The notes below the pieces were generated by a model that ran no database searches, was not told the DNA's origin, and worked only from the letters and a program-made list of their open reading frames with translations. A DNA stretch of 44,429 nt from positions 44,476 to 88,904 of the forward strand of contig DFHU01000063.1 of assembly GCA_002373045.1 (NCBI GenBank), in the 5' to 3' direction. The translations under genes were made by a program, and so were the position numbers. Origin of the DNA: Pseudoselenomonas ruminantium. GTDB lineage: Bacteria > Bacillota > Negativicutes > Selenomonadales > Selenomonadaceae. Below are positions 1 through 7,452 of the stretch, piece after piece (positions within the stretch are counted from its first letter, which is position 1; every line of letters begins with the position of its first letter).

Positions 1-16
1 TCAACATAACGTATTA

Positions 17-45
17 ATATTAGCGTAAGGAGCCCAGCCTGTCAA
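17..45 (-). promoter_or_regulatory. Sigma70-type promoter pointing out of the left edge
   Basis: Read on the minus strand, a perfect -35 TTGACA (40-45) is separated by 17 bp from a -10 TAATAT (17-22). Transcription would leave the window to the left, so the gene it serves is not visible. Confidence 0.75.
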
Positions 46-189
46 GGATTTTTTCTTTACAGCACCACTATCTCACTATACACGTCTTATGGTCAATGCA
101 CACATTACCTCCTTGGCATGGGTCTCTTTTGACAGGGCTGCATCTCCTGACAGTCACCTGCTGGTTAAAATTTCTTTGCTGATGTGCGC
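46..189. other. Intergenic stretch, no gene recognised
   Basis: No convincing ORF is present between the outgoing promoter and the terminator after the exonuclease gene. The minus strand has an isolated AAGGAGG followed closely by an ATG that opens only a 9-codon ORF. I could not match the stretch to any RNA family. Confidence 0.4.
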
Positions 190-241
190 AAAAAACAGCA
201 GCTATCCTATATGCCTGAACATTATAGGATAAACGCTGTTT
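190..241 (-). terminator. Intrinsic terminator after the exonuclease III gene
   Basis: On the minus strand an imperfect long hairpin is built from outer arms AACAGC/GCTGTT (194-199 and 235-240) and inner arms TATCCTATA/TATAGGATA. It is followed by a run of six T. It lies 14 bp past the exonuclease stop codon and would end the rplS-lepB-xth transcription unit. Confidence 0.75.
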
Positions 242-254
242 AGCTATAAAATAG

Positions 255-1007
255 TTATTTCAGTTCCAGCCCCACAGGGCAGTGGTCACTGCCGAAGATT
301 TCATTATGGATAGTTGCGTCTTTTATTTTTTCTTGCAGACGTTGAGACGTTACGAAATAATCAATACGCCATCCGGCGTTGTTATCCCTGGCCTTCCGCA
401 GATACGACCACCAGGTGTAGATGCCCGTGCGCTCCGGATACAGGGTGCGGAAGGTATCAATAAAGCCCGCGTTTAAAAGCTCGGTAAACTTGCCGCGTTC
501 TTCATCGGTAAAGCCGGCATTATGATGATTGGTCTTGGGATTTTTAAGGTCAATCTCCTGATGAGCCACGTTCAAATCCCCGCAGACAACCACGGGTTTC
601 TGCGCATCCAATTTGCACAGGTAATCGCGGAAGGCATCTTCCCATTCCATGCGGTAGGAAAGGCGTTCCAATTCCCGCTTGGAATTTGGCGTATAGACTG
701 TCACGAGAAACATTTCCGGAAATTCCAGCGTGATTACCCGCCCCTCATGGTCATGTTCCTCAATGCCCAGACCATAGGTGACATTTAATGGTTCAATGCG
801 GGAGAACACCGCCGTACCGGAATAGCCTTTCTTTTCCGCGCTGTTCCAATACTGCTTATAGCCAGGCAAATCCAAAATCGCCTGATCCGGCTGCATTTTC
901 GTTTCCTGCAGGCAGAACACATCGGCATCCAGCTTGCAAAATGACTCCATAAATCCCTTTTTCAGGCAGGCCCGCAGGCCGTTGACATTCCAGGAAATAA
1001 ATTTCAT
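255..1007 (-). CDS. xth: Exodeoxyribonuclease III / AP endonuclease
   Basis: This is a 250-residue protein of the exonuclease III (EEP) family, which incises DNA 5' to abasic sites and trims 3' ends in base excision repair. The hallmark residues are visible: the N-terminal WNVNGLR with Asn7, the metal-binding Glu35 in LQETK, the GDLNVAH motif near residue 143, and the C-terminal SDHCPVG with the Asp-His pair. The length is normal for the short (Xth/ExoA) form. GGAGG lies 7-8 bases before the ATG. It sits 17 bp downstream of the signal peptidase gene and is followed by a strong terminator, so it closes that transcription unit. Function is secure from motifs. Whether it acts mainly as AP endonuclease or exonuclease cannot be told from sequence. 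Confidence 0.96.
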   Translation of the reverse strand: MKFISWNVNGLRACLKKGFMESFCKLDADVFCLQETKMQPDQAILDLPGYKQYWNSAEKKGYSGTAVFSRIEPLNVTYGLGIEEHDHEGRVITLEFPEMFLVTVYTPNSKRELERLSYRMEWEDAFRDYLCKLDAQKPVVVCGDLNVAHQEIDLKNPKTNHHNAGFTDEERGKFTELLNAGFIDTFRTLYPERTGIYTWWSYLRKARDNNAGWRIDYFVTSQRLQEKIKDATIHNEIFGSDHCPVGLELK

Positions 1008-1024
1008 CGTCTATACCTCCCCTG

Positions 1025-1546
1025 TTACGGCAGTGTCTTGAACTGTCCTATCGGCCAGAATACCAGCATGGCCTTGCCCTTGATTAAGTCAAACGGCACA
1101 AAGCCCACATCGGCAAAACGGCTGTCCTCAGAGTTGTTGCGATTATCCCCCATCACAAAGACGGTTCCCTTGGGTACAGTGGATTTGGGATATTCGCTGC
1201 GGGTGGGTTCTAAGATATAATCTTCATTGAGCAGCTGGTCATTGACAAAGACCTTGCCGGCTTTAATCTCCACCGTATCACCGCCGGTTGCAATGACGCG
1301 CTTGATGAAATCACGGCTTCTGTCGCGGGGATATTCGAATACGAGAATCTCATTTTTCTGGGGTTCCCGGAAGTTGTAGATGAACTTGTTGACCACAAGC
1401 CGTTCCTGCGACTGCAAGGTCGGCCGCATGGACGGGCCATCTACAATGTAAAGCTCCACGATAAATTCACGAATAAAGAAAGCCAGCACCACCGCAATGA
1501 CAATGGAGACAAGCCAGTCTTTTGCTTCTTCGCCTAATGAACTCAT
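1025..1546 (-). CDS. lepB: Signal peptidase I
   Basis: This 173-residue membrane protease removes signal peptides from exported preproteins. A single hydrophobic anchor covers about residues 11-33. The catalytic serine is Ser39 in GPSMRPTL, and the general base is Lys82 in the FIKRVIA segment. The conserved GDNRNNSEDSR box near the C-terminus completes the S26 family signature. The protein is of the short Gram-positive SipS-like type, not the long two-anchor E. coli type. AGAGGAGG precedes the ATG by 8 bases. It follows rplS, from which it is separated by a terminator hairpin, and precedes xth by 17 bp. Expression probably depends on read-through of that hairpin or on a weak promoter that I could not define. 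Confidence 0.96.
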   Translation of the reverse strand: MSSLGEEAKDWLVSIVIAVVLAFFIREFIVELYIVDGPSMRPTLQSQERLVVNKFIYNFREPQKNEILVFEYPRDRSRDFIKRVIATGGDTVEIKAGKVFVNDQLLNEDYILEPTRSEYPKSTVPKGTVFVMGDNRNNSEDSRFADVGFVPFDLIKGKAMLVFWPIGQFKTLP

Positions 1547-1584
1547 AAAAGGGTCCTCCTCTTAATGTGTTTTGGCTATCTTAC

Positions 1585-1617
1585 GCAAAAATAGGGACTG
1601 CTCGGAAGCAGTCCCTA
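1585..1617 (-). terminator. Intrinsic terminator after rplS
   Basis: On the minus strand a perfect 10-bp stem (TAGGGACTGC and its complement) closes a 6-base loop and is followed by TTTTT. It starts 12 bp past the rplS stop and ends about 40 bp before lepB. Confidence 0.85.
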
Positions 1618-1629
1618 CCGTTACGCAGA

Positions 1630-1971
1630 TTAGCGTTTTTCTTTGATACGAGCAGCTTTACCCGTAAGGTTGCGCAGATAGTAAAGTTTTGCACGACGGA
1701 CAACACCGCGGCTGACAACTTCAATCTTAGCAATACGCGGAGAATGAACCGGGAACAGACGTTCTACGCCGATGCCGTAGGAAATACGGCGGACGGTGAA
1801 AGTCTCACGAACGCCAACGCCCTGACGAGCGATTACGCGGCCTTCGAATACCTGAATACGCTCACGGTTGCCTTCGACGATCTTTGCATGTACGCGAACT
1901 TTGTCGCCGGGTGCAAAAACGGGAATGTCGCTGCGGAGCTGTTCTTTCTCCAGAGTCTCGATGATGTTCAT
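1630..1971 (-). CDS. rplS: Large ribosomal subunit protein bL19
   Basis: This 113-residue protein is ribosomal protein L19, which sits at the 30S-50S interface. It shows the family pattern: N-terminal MNIIETLEKEQ, then the beta-rich core with GDKVRVHAKIVEGNRERIQVFEG, then GVGVRETFTVRRISYGIGVER. The basic C-terminal part RRAKLYYLRN is also typical. AAGGAGG precedes the ATG by 9 bases. It has its own promoter and a roughly 70-base leader, and is followed immediately by a terminator, so it is probably made in excess over the downstream lepB and xth. Ribosomal neighbours such as trmD and rimM, common next to rplS elsewhere, are not on the upstream side here. Confidence 0.98.
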   Translation of the reverse strand: MNIIETLEKEQLRSDIPVFAPGDKVRVHAKIVEGNRERIQVFEGRVIARQGVGVRETFTVRRISYGIGVERLFPVHSPRIAKIEVVSRGVVRRAKLYYLRNLTGKAARIKEKR

Positions 1972-2044
1972 TTGTTTTTTCCTCCTTAATCAGACGTTCG
2001 TGGCAAGCTCATGCCTGCTCAGAGGACCGCCCACATACCTAAGT
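1972..2044 (-). ncRNA. Possible structured 5' leader of rplS
   Basis: About 70 transcribed bases separate the promoter from the rplS start. They contain a short GGCA-loop-TGCC hairpin and a GC-rich segment. Autoregulatory L19 leaders are known in Firmicutes (Rfam L19_leader). The match here is by position and general structure only, so this is a tentative call. Confidence 0.3.
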
Positions 2045-2073
2045 AGTTTACCATAAAAAAAACGGAGCTTCAA
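2045..2073 (-). promoter_or_regulatory. Promoter of rplS
   Basis: On the minus strand -35 TTGAAG (2068-2073) and -10 TAAACT (2045-2050) are separated by exactly 17 bp, with a T-rich spacer. It lies between the ABC transporter operon end and rplS. Confidence 0.65.
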
Positions 2074-2092
2074 TACCTAAAAAAATATTTTT

Positions 2093-2878
2093 TTAACTTC
2101 TAGCTCGCACCGTAAATACAGAGCTGAGCAGTTTCTGCGTATAAGGATGCTGCGCTTCCTGTATCTTATCCCCCGGCAATTCTTCCACAATCTGGCCCTG
2201 CTGCATCACGGCCACCCGATGGCTGATTAAACTTACCAGCGCCAAGTCATGGCAGATAAAGATGTAGCTTACGCCGCGTTCCTTTTGAATCTTAGCTAGG
2301 AGTTTTGCTATGCTGTCCTGTACAGACACATCGAGAGCACTGGTAGCCTCATCGCAGATGATGACCTCCGGCTCTAAGATAAGGGCCCGGGCAATGCCGA
2401 CACGCTGGCGCTGACCGCCGGAGAGTTCATGGGGATAGCGCAGGGCGATTTCCGGCGCAAGCTCGACCTGCTCCAAGAGCGCCACCGCTCTGGCTTCGGC
2501 TTCTTTAGCGCTGACCTTGGCAAAATTGCGCAGCGGCTCACAGATGATATCGCAAATCCGCATCTTGGGATTAAAGGCCGTAGCCGGGTCCTGAAAAATC
2601 ATCTGGATATGCTTGGCCATCTCCCGGCGTTTTTCGCCGGAAAGGCTCGTGATATCCTCGCCCTTGAAATAGATTTTGCCGCTGCTTGCCGGATGCAGCC
2701 CCATAATCGTGCGGACAAAGGTGGACTTGCCGCAGCCGGACTCACCGACCAGCCCCAGCGTTTCGCCGCGGTAGAGCTGCAGGCTCACATCCTTGCAGGC
2801 GGTAAACTTCGTGCCGTCACTCTTGGTAAAGTCCTTGCAGATTTTATCCGTGGACAGCAGGATTTCCTTATCCGACAT
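2093..2878 (-). CDS. Nickel/peptide-family ABC transporter ATP-binding protein (second subunit)
   Basis: This ATPase of the OppF/NikE/DppF type powers import by the adjacent permeases. Visible motifs are Walker A GESGCGKST, ABC signature LSGGQRQRVGIARAL, and Walker B VIICDEATSALD followed by the switch histidine in FICHDLAL. The reading frame extends 34 codons further upstream, but I place the start at the ATG beginning MSDKEILL. There a GGAGG lies 10 bases upstream, and the extra codons only overlap the preceding ATPase gene. With this start the gene overlaps its neighbour by 11 bp, suggesting translational coupling. The C-terminal extension typical of OppF is short. Substrate cannot be read from this subunit; the cobalamin riboswitch upstream of the operon points to cobalt, nickel or a corrinoid-related ligand. 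Confidence 0.92.
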   Translation of the reverse strand: MSDKEILLSTDKICKDFTKSDGTKFTACKDVSLQLYRGETLGLVGESGCGKSTFVRTIMGLHPASSGKIYFKGEDITSLSGEKRREMAKHIQMIFQDPATAFNPKMRICDIICEPLRNFAKVSAKEAEARAVALLEQVELAPEIALRYPHELSGGQRQRVGIARALILEPEVIICDEATSALDVSVQDSIAKLLAKIQKERGVSYIFICHDLALVSLISHRVAVMQQGQIVEELPGDKIQEAQHPYTQKLLSSVFTVRARS

Positions 2879-3656
2879 AGCGTGCGCCTCCAATCTCCGG
2901 CACAGCCTGCAAAAGGGTCCGGGTGTAATCTGCCTGCGGATGTTCAATGACTTCCGCCGTGCTGCCGTACTCCACCACATTGCCGCCGGCCATGACCATG
3001 ATTTTATCCGCCATATGCGCCGCCACGCCGATATTATGGGTGACGATAATCATGGCTGAACCGGCCTCCTGGACAACCTGCATGAGTTCGTCCACAATCT
3101 GTGCCTGCGTGGTCACGTCGAGAGCCGAAGTCGGCTCATCTGCGAGCAGCAGTTTGGGCGCAAAGGCCAGCGCCATGGCAATGCCGACACGCTGGCGCAT
3201 ACCGCCACTAAGCTCAAAGGCATGCGATTCCATTACGCGCTGCGGGTCGGGCAGATTCATACGGGCAAGCAGCGAGCAGGCTTTTTCTGCCGCTTCACGC
3301 TTGCTCATGGAACTGTGCAGCTGCAGGTATTCCACAAACTGTTTGCCGATGGTCTGCACGGGATTGAGCATATTGCCGCTGTCCTGAAAAATCATGGCAA
3401 TGTCCTTGCCGCGAAGGGAAAGCCATTCCTTATTGCTCAGATGGGCAATATCACGGCCGCCAAAGTTGATTTGGCCACCCTCCACCTGCCCATTTCCGGA
3501 CAGACAGCCCAAAATCGCCCGAATCACAGAGGTCTTGCCACTGCCGGATTCCCCGACAATGGCCATAATCTCCCCTGCCTGCAGGTCAAAATTGACATCG
3601 GACACCGTAGACTTGCCCTGATAGGCAATCGATAAATTCTTTACATCTAAAAGCAT
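2868..3656 (-). CDS. Nickel/peptide-family ABC transporter ATP-binding protein (first subunit)
   Basis: This 262-residue ATPase of the OppD/NikD/DppD type pairs with the other ATPase gene. It carries Walker A GESGSGKTS, signature LSGGMRQRVGIAMAL, Walker B LLLADEPTSALD and the switch histidine in VTHNIGVA. At 262 residues it is closer in length to NikD than to the longer OppD/DppD proteins with a C-terminal iron-sulfur-like extension. It starts 15 bp after the binding-protein gene with AAAGGAAG ahead of the ATG. It is part of a five-gene minus-strand operon in the order permease, permease, binding protein, ATPase, ATPase. Confidence 0.92.
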   Translation of the reverse strand: MLLDVKNLSIAYQGKSTVSDVNFDLQAGEIMAIVGESGSGKTSVIRAILGCLSGNGQVEGGQINFGGRDIAHLSNKEWLSLRGKDIAMIFQDSGNMLNPVQTIGKQFVEYLQLHSSMSKREAAEKACSLLARMNLPDPQRVMESHAFELSGGMRQRVGIAMALAFAPKLLLADEPTSALDVTTQAQIVDELMQVVQEAGSAMIIVTHNIGVAAHMADKIMVMAGGNVVEYGSTAEVIEHPQADYTRTLLQAVPEIGGARYVG

Positions 3657-3671
3657 CTTTGCTTCCTTTAC

Positions 3672-5255
3672 TTATTTCGCCGGTTTAATCAGGCTCGTAA
3701 TCCAGTAATAATCGGAAGGATACATCTTCACGCCGGACAGAACCTTGGAACTTATAATGTTGGTCTGCGGATAGCCCAGGAACAGAGCCGCACCATCATT
3801 GAGGAGAATCTGCTGAATGTCGATAATCAGCTGACGACGCTTGCTCTTGTCAAATTCAGCGGCCAGTTCATTGAACTTGGCATCGAGAGCCGGGTTGCTG
3901 TAACCGGAACCATTCTGCGGGTTGTCGCCGTTGTTGTTGGTCTTCCAATACCATGAGAGGAAGATTTCCGGGTCACCGGTGTTGGCTGTCGTGATGTTGG
4001 AAATCAGAAGATCATATTCGCCCTTGATGCCCATCTGATCAACGAGGTTGTAGTCAACGGTCTTGATATTGATGTCAAAACCGAGTTTCTTGAGGTCGGA
4101 CTGTACGGCTTCGGCGTAGAGCGGCAGTTCGGCACGGCTGTTATACACAACGAAGTCGAGCTTCAGCGGCTGGCCGTCCTTGTCGCGGATGCCATCGCCA
4201 TTGGTATCTTTCCAGCCTGCTTCATCCAGCAGCTTTTCTGCGCGTTCCGGATTGTAGGCATTGGGGTCGGTCAACTGGTCAAAGCCATAATCCATGGACG
4301 GCGGTACCGGAGCCTTGCCCGGCAGGAAGGTGCCCTTCAGCAAAACCTTGTTATAGGTTTCACGGTCACAGCCGCAGATAAGTGCCGCCCGCACTTTATC
4401 ATCCTTCAAGATGCCCTTCTGATTCAGACGAGCCAGAACGACGCGCAGGGAGGAAATTTCATCCACGAAAAACTTGTCGTTGCCGCGGAAGGTATCCATA
4501 TCACCGGCGGCGATATTTACGGCCATATCCACTTCGCCGGACTGCAGCGCCATTGCACGGGTGTTCGGGTCGTCAATGGACGGAATTTCTACCGTTTCAA
4601 AGGGCACTTCGCCATCCCAGTAGTTCGGGTTCTTCTTCATCACGGCCTTTTCCTTCACGAAGGATTCCACCATGTACGGGCCGGTGCAGATGGGGCCTTC
4701 CTTGGCAAAGTCGCGACTGCCTTCGGCGCTGGTATCCACGATGATGAACAGCGGGTCAGCCAAAAAGCCCGGCATATTCGGCATCGGCTTTTCCGTCACG
4801 ATGGTCAGCACCTGCCCCTCCGCCTTGATTTCCTTGTACTTGAAGAACGTAGCCGCACGGTTGTTCTTGGCAAAAGCGCGTTCAATGGAAGCCTTGACCG
4901 CTTCAGCCGTCAGTGGATTGCCGTTGGAGAACTTTACGCCCTCGCGGATTTTGAACGTCCAGGTCGTATGGTCGTCGCTGATGCTCCAGCTTTCGGCCAG
5001 CCAGGGCTGTACGTTCATCTTCTCGTCAAACTTCGTCAGGCATTCGCCCAGACCGTAACGCATAACCACCCAGCCAAAGAAATTCTGCGTGGGTTCGAGC
5101 GTATCGGCAAAGTTCGTCACGCCGACTTTCAGTACGCCCTTGTCGACGCTGCTGCTGTTATCCGCACCGCAGCCGGCCAGCATAACGGTCAGCGCGGCAC
5201 CGCACAGACCGAGGCTGACAGCCTTCCATAACTTCCTCGTGTTAAACATTTTCAT
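3672..5255 (-). CDS. Solute-binding lipoprotein of a nickel/peptide-family (SBP family 5) importer
   Basis: This is the extracytoplasmic receptor of the importer. The N-terminus has basic residues, a hydrophobic run and the lipobox LAGCG, with the lipidated cysteine at residue 29 of the chosen start. The mature protein has the family-5 (OppA/NikA/DppA) pattern, with LAESWSISDDHTTWTFKIREGVKFSNG and later the GTGPYM-like CTGPYMVESF. The upstream ATG at 5264 is an alternative. A shared AAAGGGG lies a little too close to one start and a little far from the other. The frame also extends to 5309, but that would overlap the permease and lacks a site. Similarity to NikA/CntA-like receptors for metal or metal-chelate is suggested by its length and the riboswitch. 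The ligand is not proven, and short peptides remain possible. Confidence 0.88.
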   Translation of the reverse strand: MKMFNTRKLWKAVSLGLCGAALTVMLAGCGADNSSSVDKGVLKVGVTNFADTLEPTQNFFGWVVMRYGLGECLTKFDEKMNVQPWLAESWSISDDHTTWTFKIREGVKFSNGNPLTAEAVKASIERAFAKNNRAATFFKYKEIKAEGQVLTIVTEKPMPNMPGFLADPLFIIVDTSAEGSRDFAKEGPICTGPYMVESFVKEKAVMKKNPNYWDGEVPFETVEIPSIDDPNTRAMALQSGEVDMAVNIAAGDMDTFRGNDKFFVDEISSLRVVLARLNQKGILKDDKVRAALICGCDRETYNKVLLKGTFLPGKAPVPPSMDYGFDQLTDPNAYNPERAEKLLDEAGWKDTNGDGIRDKDGQPLKLDFVVYNSRAELPLYAEAVQSDLKKLGFDINIKTVDYNLVDQMGIKGEYDLLISNITTANTGDPEIFLSWYWKTNNNGDNPQNGSGYSNPALDAKFNELAAEFDKSKRRQLIIDIQQILLNDGAALFLGYPQTNIISSKVLSGVKMYPSDYYWITSLIKPAK

Positions 5256-5283
5256 CGCAAACATCTTCCCCTTTATAAATATA

Positions 5284-6099
5284 TTATTCCTGCCGTGGGT
5301 CGAGAACATCCCGCAGGCTGTCCCCCCACAGATTGAATACGGCTACGACAATAAAGATGGCCAGGCCCGGATAAATCATGAGCCAGGGCGCCGTCTGGAT
5401 ATACTGACGGCCCTCGTTGAGCATCAAGCCCCACTCCGGCGTCGGCGGCTGGGCACCAAAGCCCAGAAAGGAGAGCCCGGCAATTTCCATCATCATGGTG
5501 CCGATGTCCATTGCCCCGGTAATCACCACCATGGGCATGACATTGGGCAGGATATGACGCCAGAGGATGCTGCTGGTTTTCGCCCCTTGAATCTTTGCCG
5601 CCTGAATAAAATCCTGATTTCTAAGGCGAAGAACAAGACTGCGCACCAGACGGGCATATTTTGCCCAGCTGACCACGAGCAGGGCCAAAATGGTATTGAC
5701 CACGCTTCCCCCCAAAATACCGGCAATGGCAATCGCCAGCACGATACCGGGGAACGCGAGCATCATATCCGCAAAGCGCATGAGAATCGTTTCGAGCCAG
5801 CCGCCAAAGAAACCGGCCAGCACGCCGACCAGCGTGCCTACTATGGCAATCAAGGCCACCAGACACAAAGCCATAAACAAAGAAATCTGTGTGCCGCAGA
5901 GGATACGGGAGAAAATATCCCGTCCGAGCTTATCCGTGCCGAGGAAATGTTCCGCAGACGGCGTCTGCAGAACCAGTTTCATATTTCCCGCCATCGGGTC
6001 CTGTGGCGCCAGGTATGGGGCAAAGATAGCCAAGAGCACAATCAGCACGACCAGCCCCGTATAAAAAGCAAATAACTTATTTTCCCGAAAAACCGTCAT
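5284..6099 (-). CDS. Nickel/peptide-family ABC permease (NikC/OppC type)
   Basis: This 271-residue membrane protein of the binding-protein-dependent permease superfamily has an N-terminal segment FAFYTGLVVLIVLLAIFAPYLAP, typical of OppC/DppC/NikC N-domains. The sequence LGTDKLGRDIFSRI follows, then about five more hydrophobic segments. The EAA-loop region is visible around AAKIQGAKTSSILWRHILPNV. The start is taken at the ATG whose A is the last base of the preceding permease stop (TGATG). A TTG one codon earlier is possible but unnecessary. AAGGAGG lies just upstream inside the preceding gene. The tight overlap supports co-translation with the other permease. Confidence 0.92.
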   Translation of the reverse strand: MTVFRENKLFAFYTGLVVLIVLLAIFAPYLAPQDPMAGNMKLVLQTPSAEHFLGTDKLGRDIFSRILCGTQISLFMALCLVALIAIVGTLVGVLAGFFGGWLETILMRFADMMLAFPGIVLAIAIAGILGGSVVNTILALLVVSWAKYARLVRSLVLRLRNQDFIQAAKIQGAKTSSILWRHILPNVMPMVVITGAMDIGTMMMEIAGLSFLGFGAQPPTPEWGLMLNEGRQYIQTAPWLMIYPGLAIFIVVAVFNLWGDSLRDVLDPRQE

Positions 6100-7040
6100 C
6101 AATGGGCCTCCTTCTTCAGACGCGGGTCAAGGTAGACATAAGACAAATCCACCAACGCATTGATGGCCATGTACACAATGGAAATCCAAAGGACAAAACC
6201 CTCAATCAGCGGATAATCCCGCATGGCTATTGCCCGCACCGCCATATTGCCGATGCCCGGCCAGGAGAACACCATCTCGATAACCGCTACGCCGCCCAGG
6301 AGCCAGCCAATGGACATGCCCAGAAGTGTAATCAGCGGCAGTACGGCATTGGGCAGAACATGCTTCCAAAGAATTGCCCGCTCTGAAAGGCCGCGCGCTC
6401 TTGCACCCACCACATAATCCTGCTGCAGTTCCTCCAAGAATACCGTGCGCACCTGCCGGATATACTTGGACGACATGTATAATGCCAAGGTAAGTGCCGG
6501 CAAAACAATGCCCTGTGCCGTCACCGCGGATTTGGCAATCGGGAACCAGCCCAGTTTGAGACCGAACACATAGAGAAAGATAAGGCCGAGCCAAAAGGTT
6601 GGCATGGATACACCGATAAACGAAACCGTCCGTACCAGATAATCCTGCCAGCCATTGCGATGCACAGCCGACCATATCCCGAGTGGCAGGGATATGAGCA
6701 GGACAAACACAATCGTCACCGCCGCCAGCGTCAAGGTTCCGGCAAAGCCTTCGAGCAGTTTATCCGTTACCGGTTTCTTGGCCGAGTAAGACATGCCCAT
6801 ATCCCCATGGAGAACACCTCCGGCCCAGTTGACATACTGCACGAGGAACGGCTTATCAAGGCCCAGTTCTGCGCGGGTCTTGTCCAAGGTTTCCTGCGAC
6901 ACAATCGTATCACCGGCCTCCAAAAGCATGGCCGCCGGGTCACCCGGTGCCAGATAGGTCAAACAAAATGTCAGAAAGCTGACGCCCACAAGAGTTACCA
7001 GCATTTGCGACAATTTGCTTACAAGTTTTTGCAAAATCAT
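6099..7040 (-). CDS. Nickel/peptide-family ABC permease (NikB/OppB type)
   Basis: This is the first gene of the riboswitch-controlled importer operon, with about 313 residues. It has the OppB/DppB/NikB architecture: an N-terminal membrane segment LVTLVGVSFLTFCLTYLAPGDPA, a soluble loop, then several transmembrane helices. The EAA-type loop GARARGLSERAILWKHVLPNA is visible. The reading frame begins at a GTG two codons earlier, but AGGGAG sits 5 bases before the ATG at 7040 and is too close to the GTG, so the ATG is preferred. The start lies about 65 bp downstream of the leader terminator, so it is expressed only when the leader reads through. Confidence 0.93.
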   Translation of the reverse strand: MILQKLVSKLSQMLVTLVGVSFLTFCLTYLAPGDPAAMLLEAGDTIVSQETLDKTRAELGLDKPFLVQYVNWAGGVLHGDMGMSYSAKKPVTDKLLEGFAGTLTLAAVTIVFVLLISLPLGIWSAVHRNGWQDYLVRTVSFIGVSMPTFWLGLIFLYVFGLKLGWFPIAKSAVTAQGIVLPALTLALYMSSKYIRQVRTVFLEELQQDYVVGARARGLSERAILWKHVLPNAVLPLITLLGMSIGWLLGGVAVIEMVFSWPGIGNMAVRAIAMRDYPLIEGFVLWISIVYMAINALVDLSYVYLDPRLKKEAH

Positions 7041-7091
7041 CCACACTCCCTAAGGATCTGTTCATAAATAAATTTATTTATTGCCAGTTCC

Positions 7092-7135
7092 TAAAAAAAA
7101 TAAAAAAAGCCTGTCCGCACAAAGGCAGACAGGCT
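7092..7135 (-). terminator. Leader terminator of the cobalamin riboswitch
   Basis: On the minus strand the arms AGCCTGTC and GACAGGCT (7128-7135 and 7108-7115) form a stem followed by TTTTTTT and more T-rich sequence. It lies between the riboswitch aptamer and the first permease gene, which is the position expected of a ligand-controlled terminator. Confidence 0.85.
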
Positions 7136-7208
7136 CACCGTAACAAACTCCAGTAAAATCCCCATCCCCATCGCTCGCGGGTGTAAGAAACGGCAATCGT
7201 TTCTTGCG

Positions 7209-7380
7209 GTGATTGTCAATCAGGCAGTTCTCCTGGCTCCAGTTCATCATCATACCGCGCCTTCCCAAAGAGGCTTTCCCCTCTCCAGTGACCTAAATGC
7301 AATATGACTCCCTGTTACAGTGGCGGGACCGCTCCGGCATATACCGGATTCTCTATTAAGTCTTCCGACACCTGATTCAA
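7209..7380 (-). promoter_or_regulatory. Cobalamin (B12) riboswitch
   Basis: Read on the minus strand the conserved core elements appear in order. They are AGGTG near the 5' end, an AATAGAGAATCCGGT segment, GCGGTCCCGCCACTGTAA, GGGAG, CACTG, GGGAAGGC, GATGA, and the diagnostic B12 box GAGCCAGGAGAACTGCC. This is the adenosylcobalamin-class aptamer layout. A second hairpin (AAGAAACG and complement, 7188-7208) and then an intrinsic terminator follow. High cobalamin should therefore shut off the downstream ABC importer. No second copy was found upstream of cbiD or the MATE gene. Confidence 0.96.
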
Positions 7381-7423
7381 TCGTTATTAAAAATTACTCT
7401 CAATACACAATAAAACAAATAAA

Positions 7424-7452
7424 ATTTTATCATTTTGCTCATTTTGTGTCAA
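7424..7452 (-). promoter_or_regulatory. Promoter of the riboswitch-ABC importer operon
   Basis: On the minus strand a perfect -35 TTGACA (7447-7452) is followed after 17 bp by -10 TAAAAT (7424-7429). The -35 overlaps the stop codon of the MATE gene, so the MATE tail and this promoter share bases. Transcription would start about 35 bp before the first riboswitch element. Confidence 0.85.

Noticed and set aside
100..116. AAGGAGG plus ATG on the minus strand near the left edge
   Set aside because: It opens only nine codons and lies upstream of the outgoing promoter, so it is probably fortuitous.
2077..2096. AT-only palindrome after the ABC importer operon as a terminator
   Set aside because: The stem contains only A and T and would be too weak. 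It may help but I would not call it.
5089..6075. Plus-strand ORF of 328 codons
   Set aside because: It is antisense to the intact permease and binding-protein genes, lacks a ribosome binding site, and its product has a His/Gln/Arg-rich composition typical of shadow frames.
7074..7268. Minus-strand ORF of 64 codons in the riboswitch leader
   Set aside because: It runs through the aptamer and terminator stem, whose RNA conservation explains the sequence. No suitable ribosome binding site was seen.
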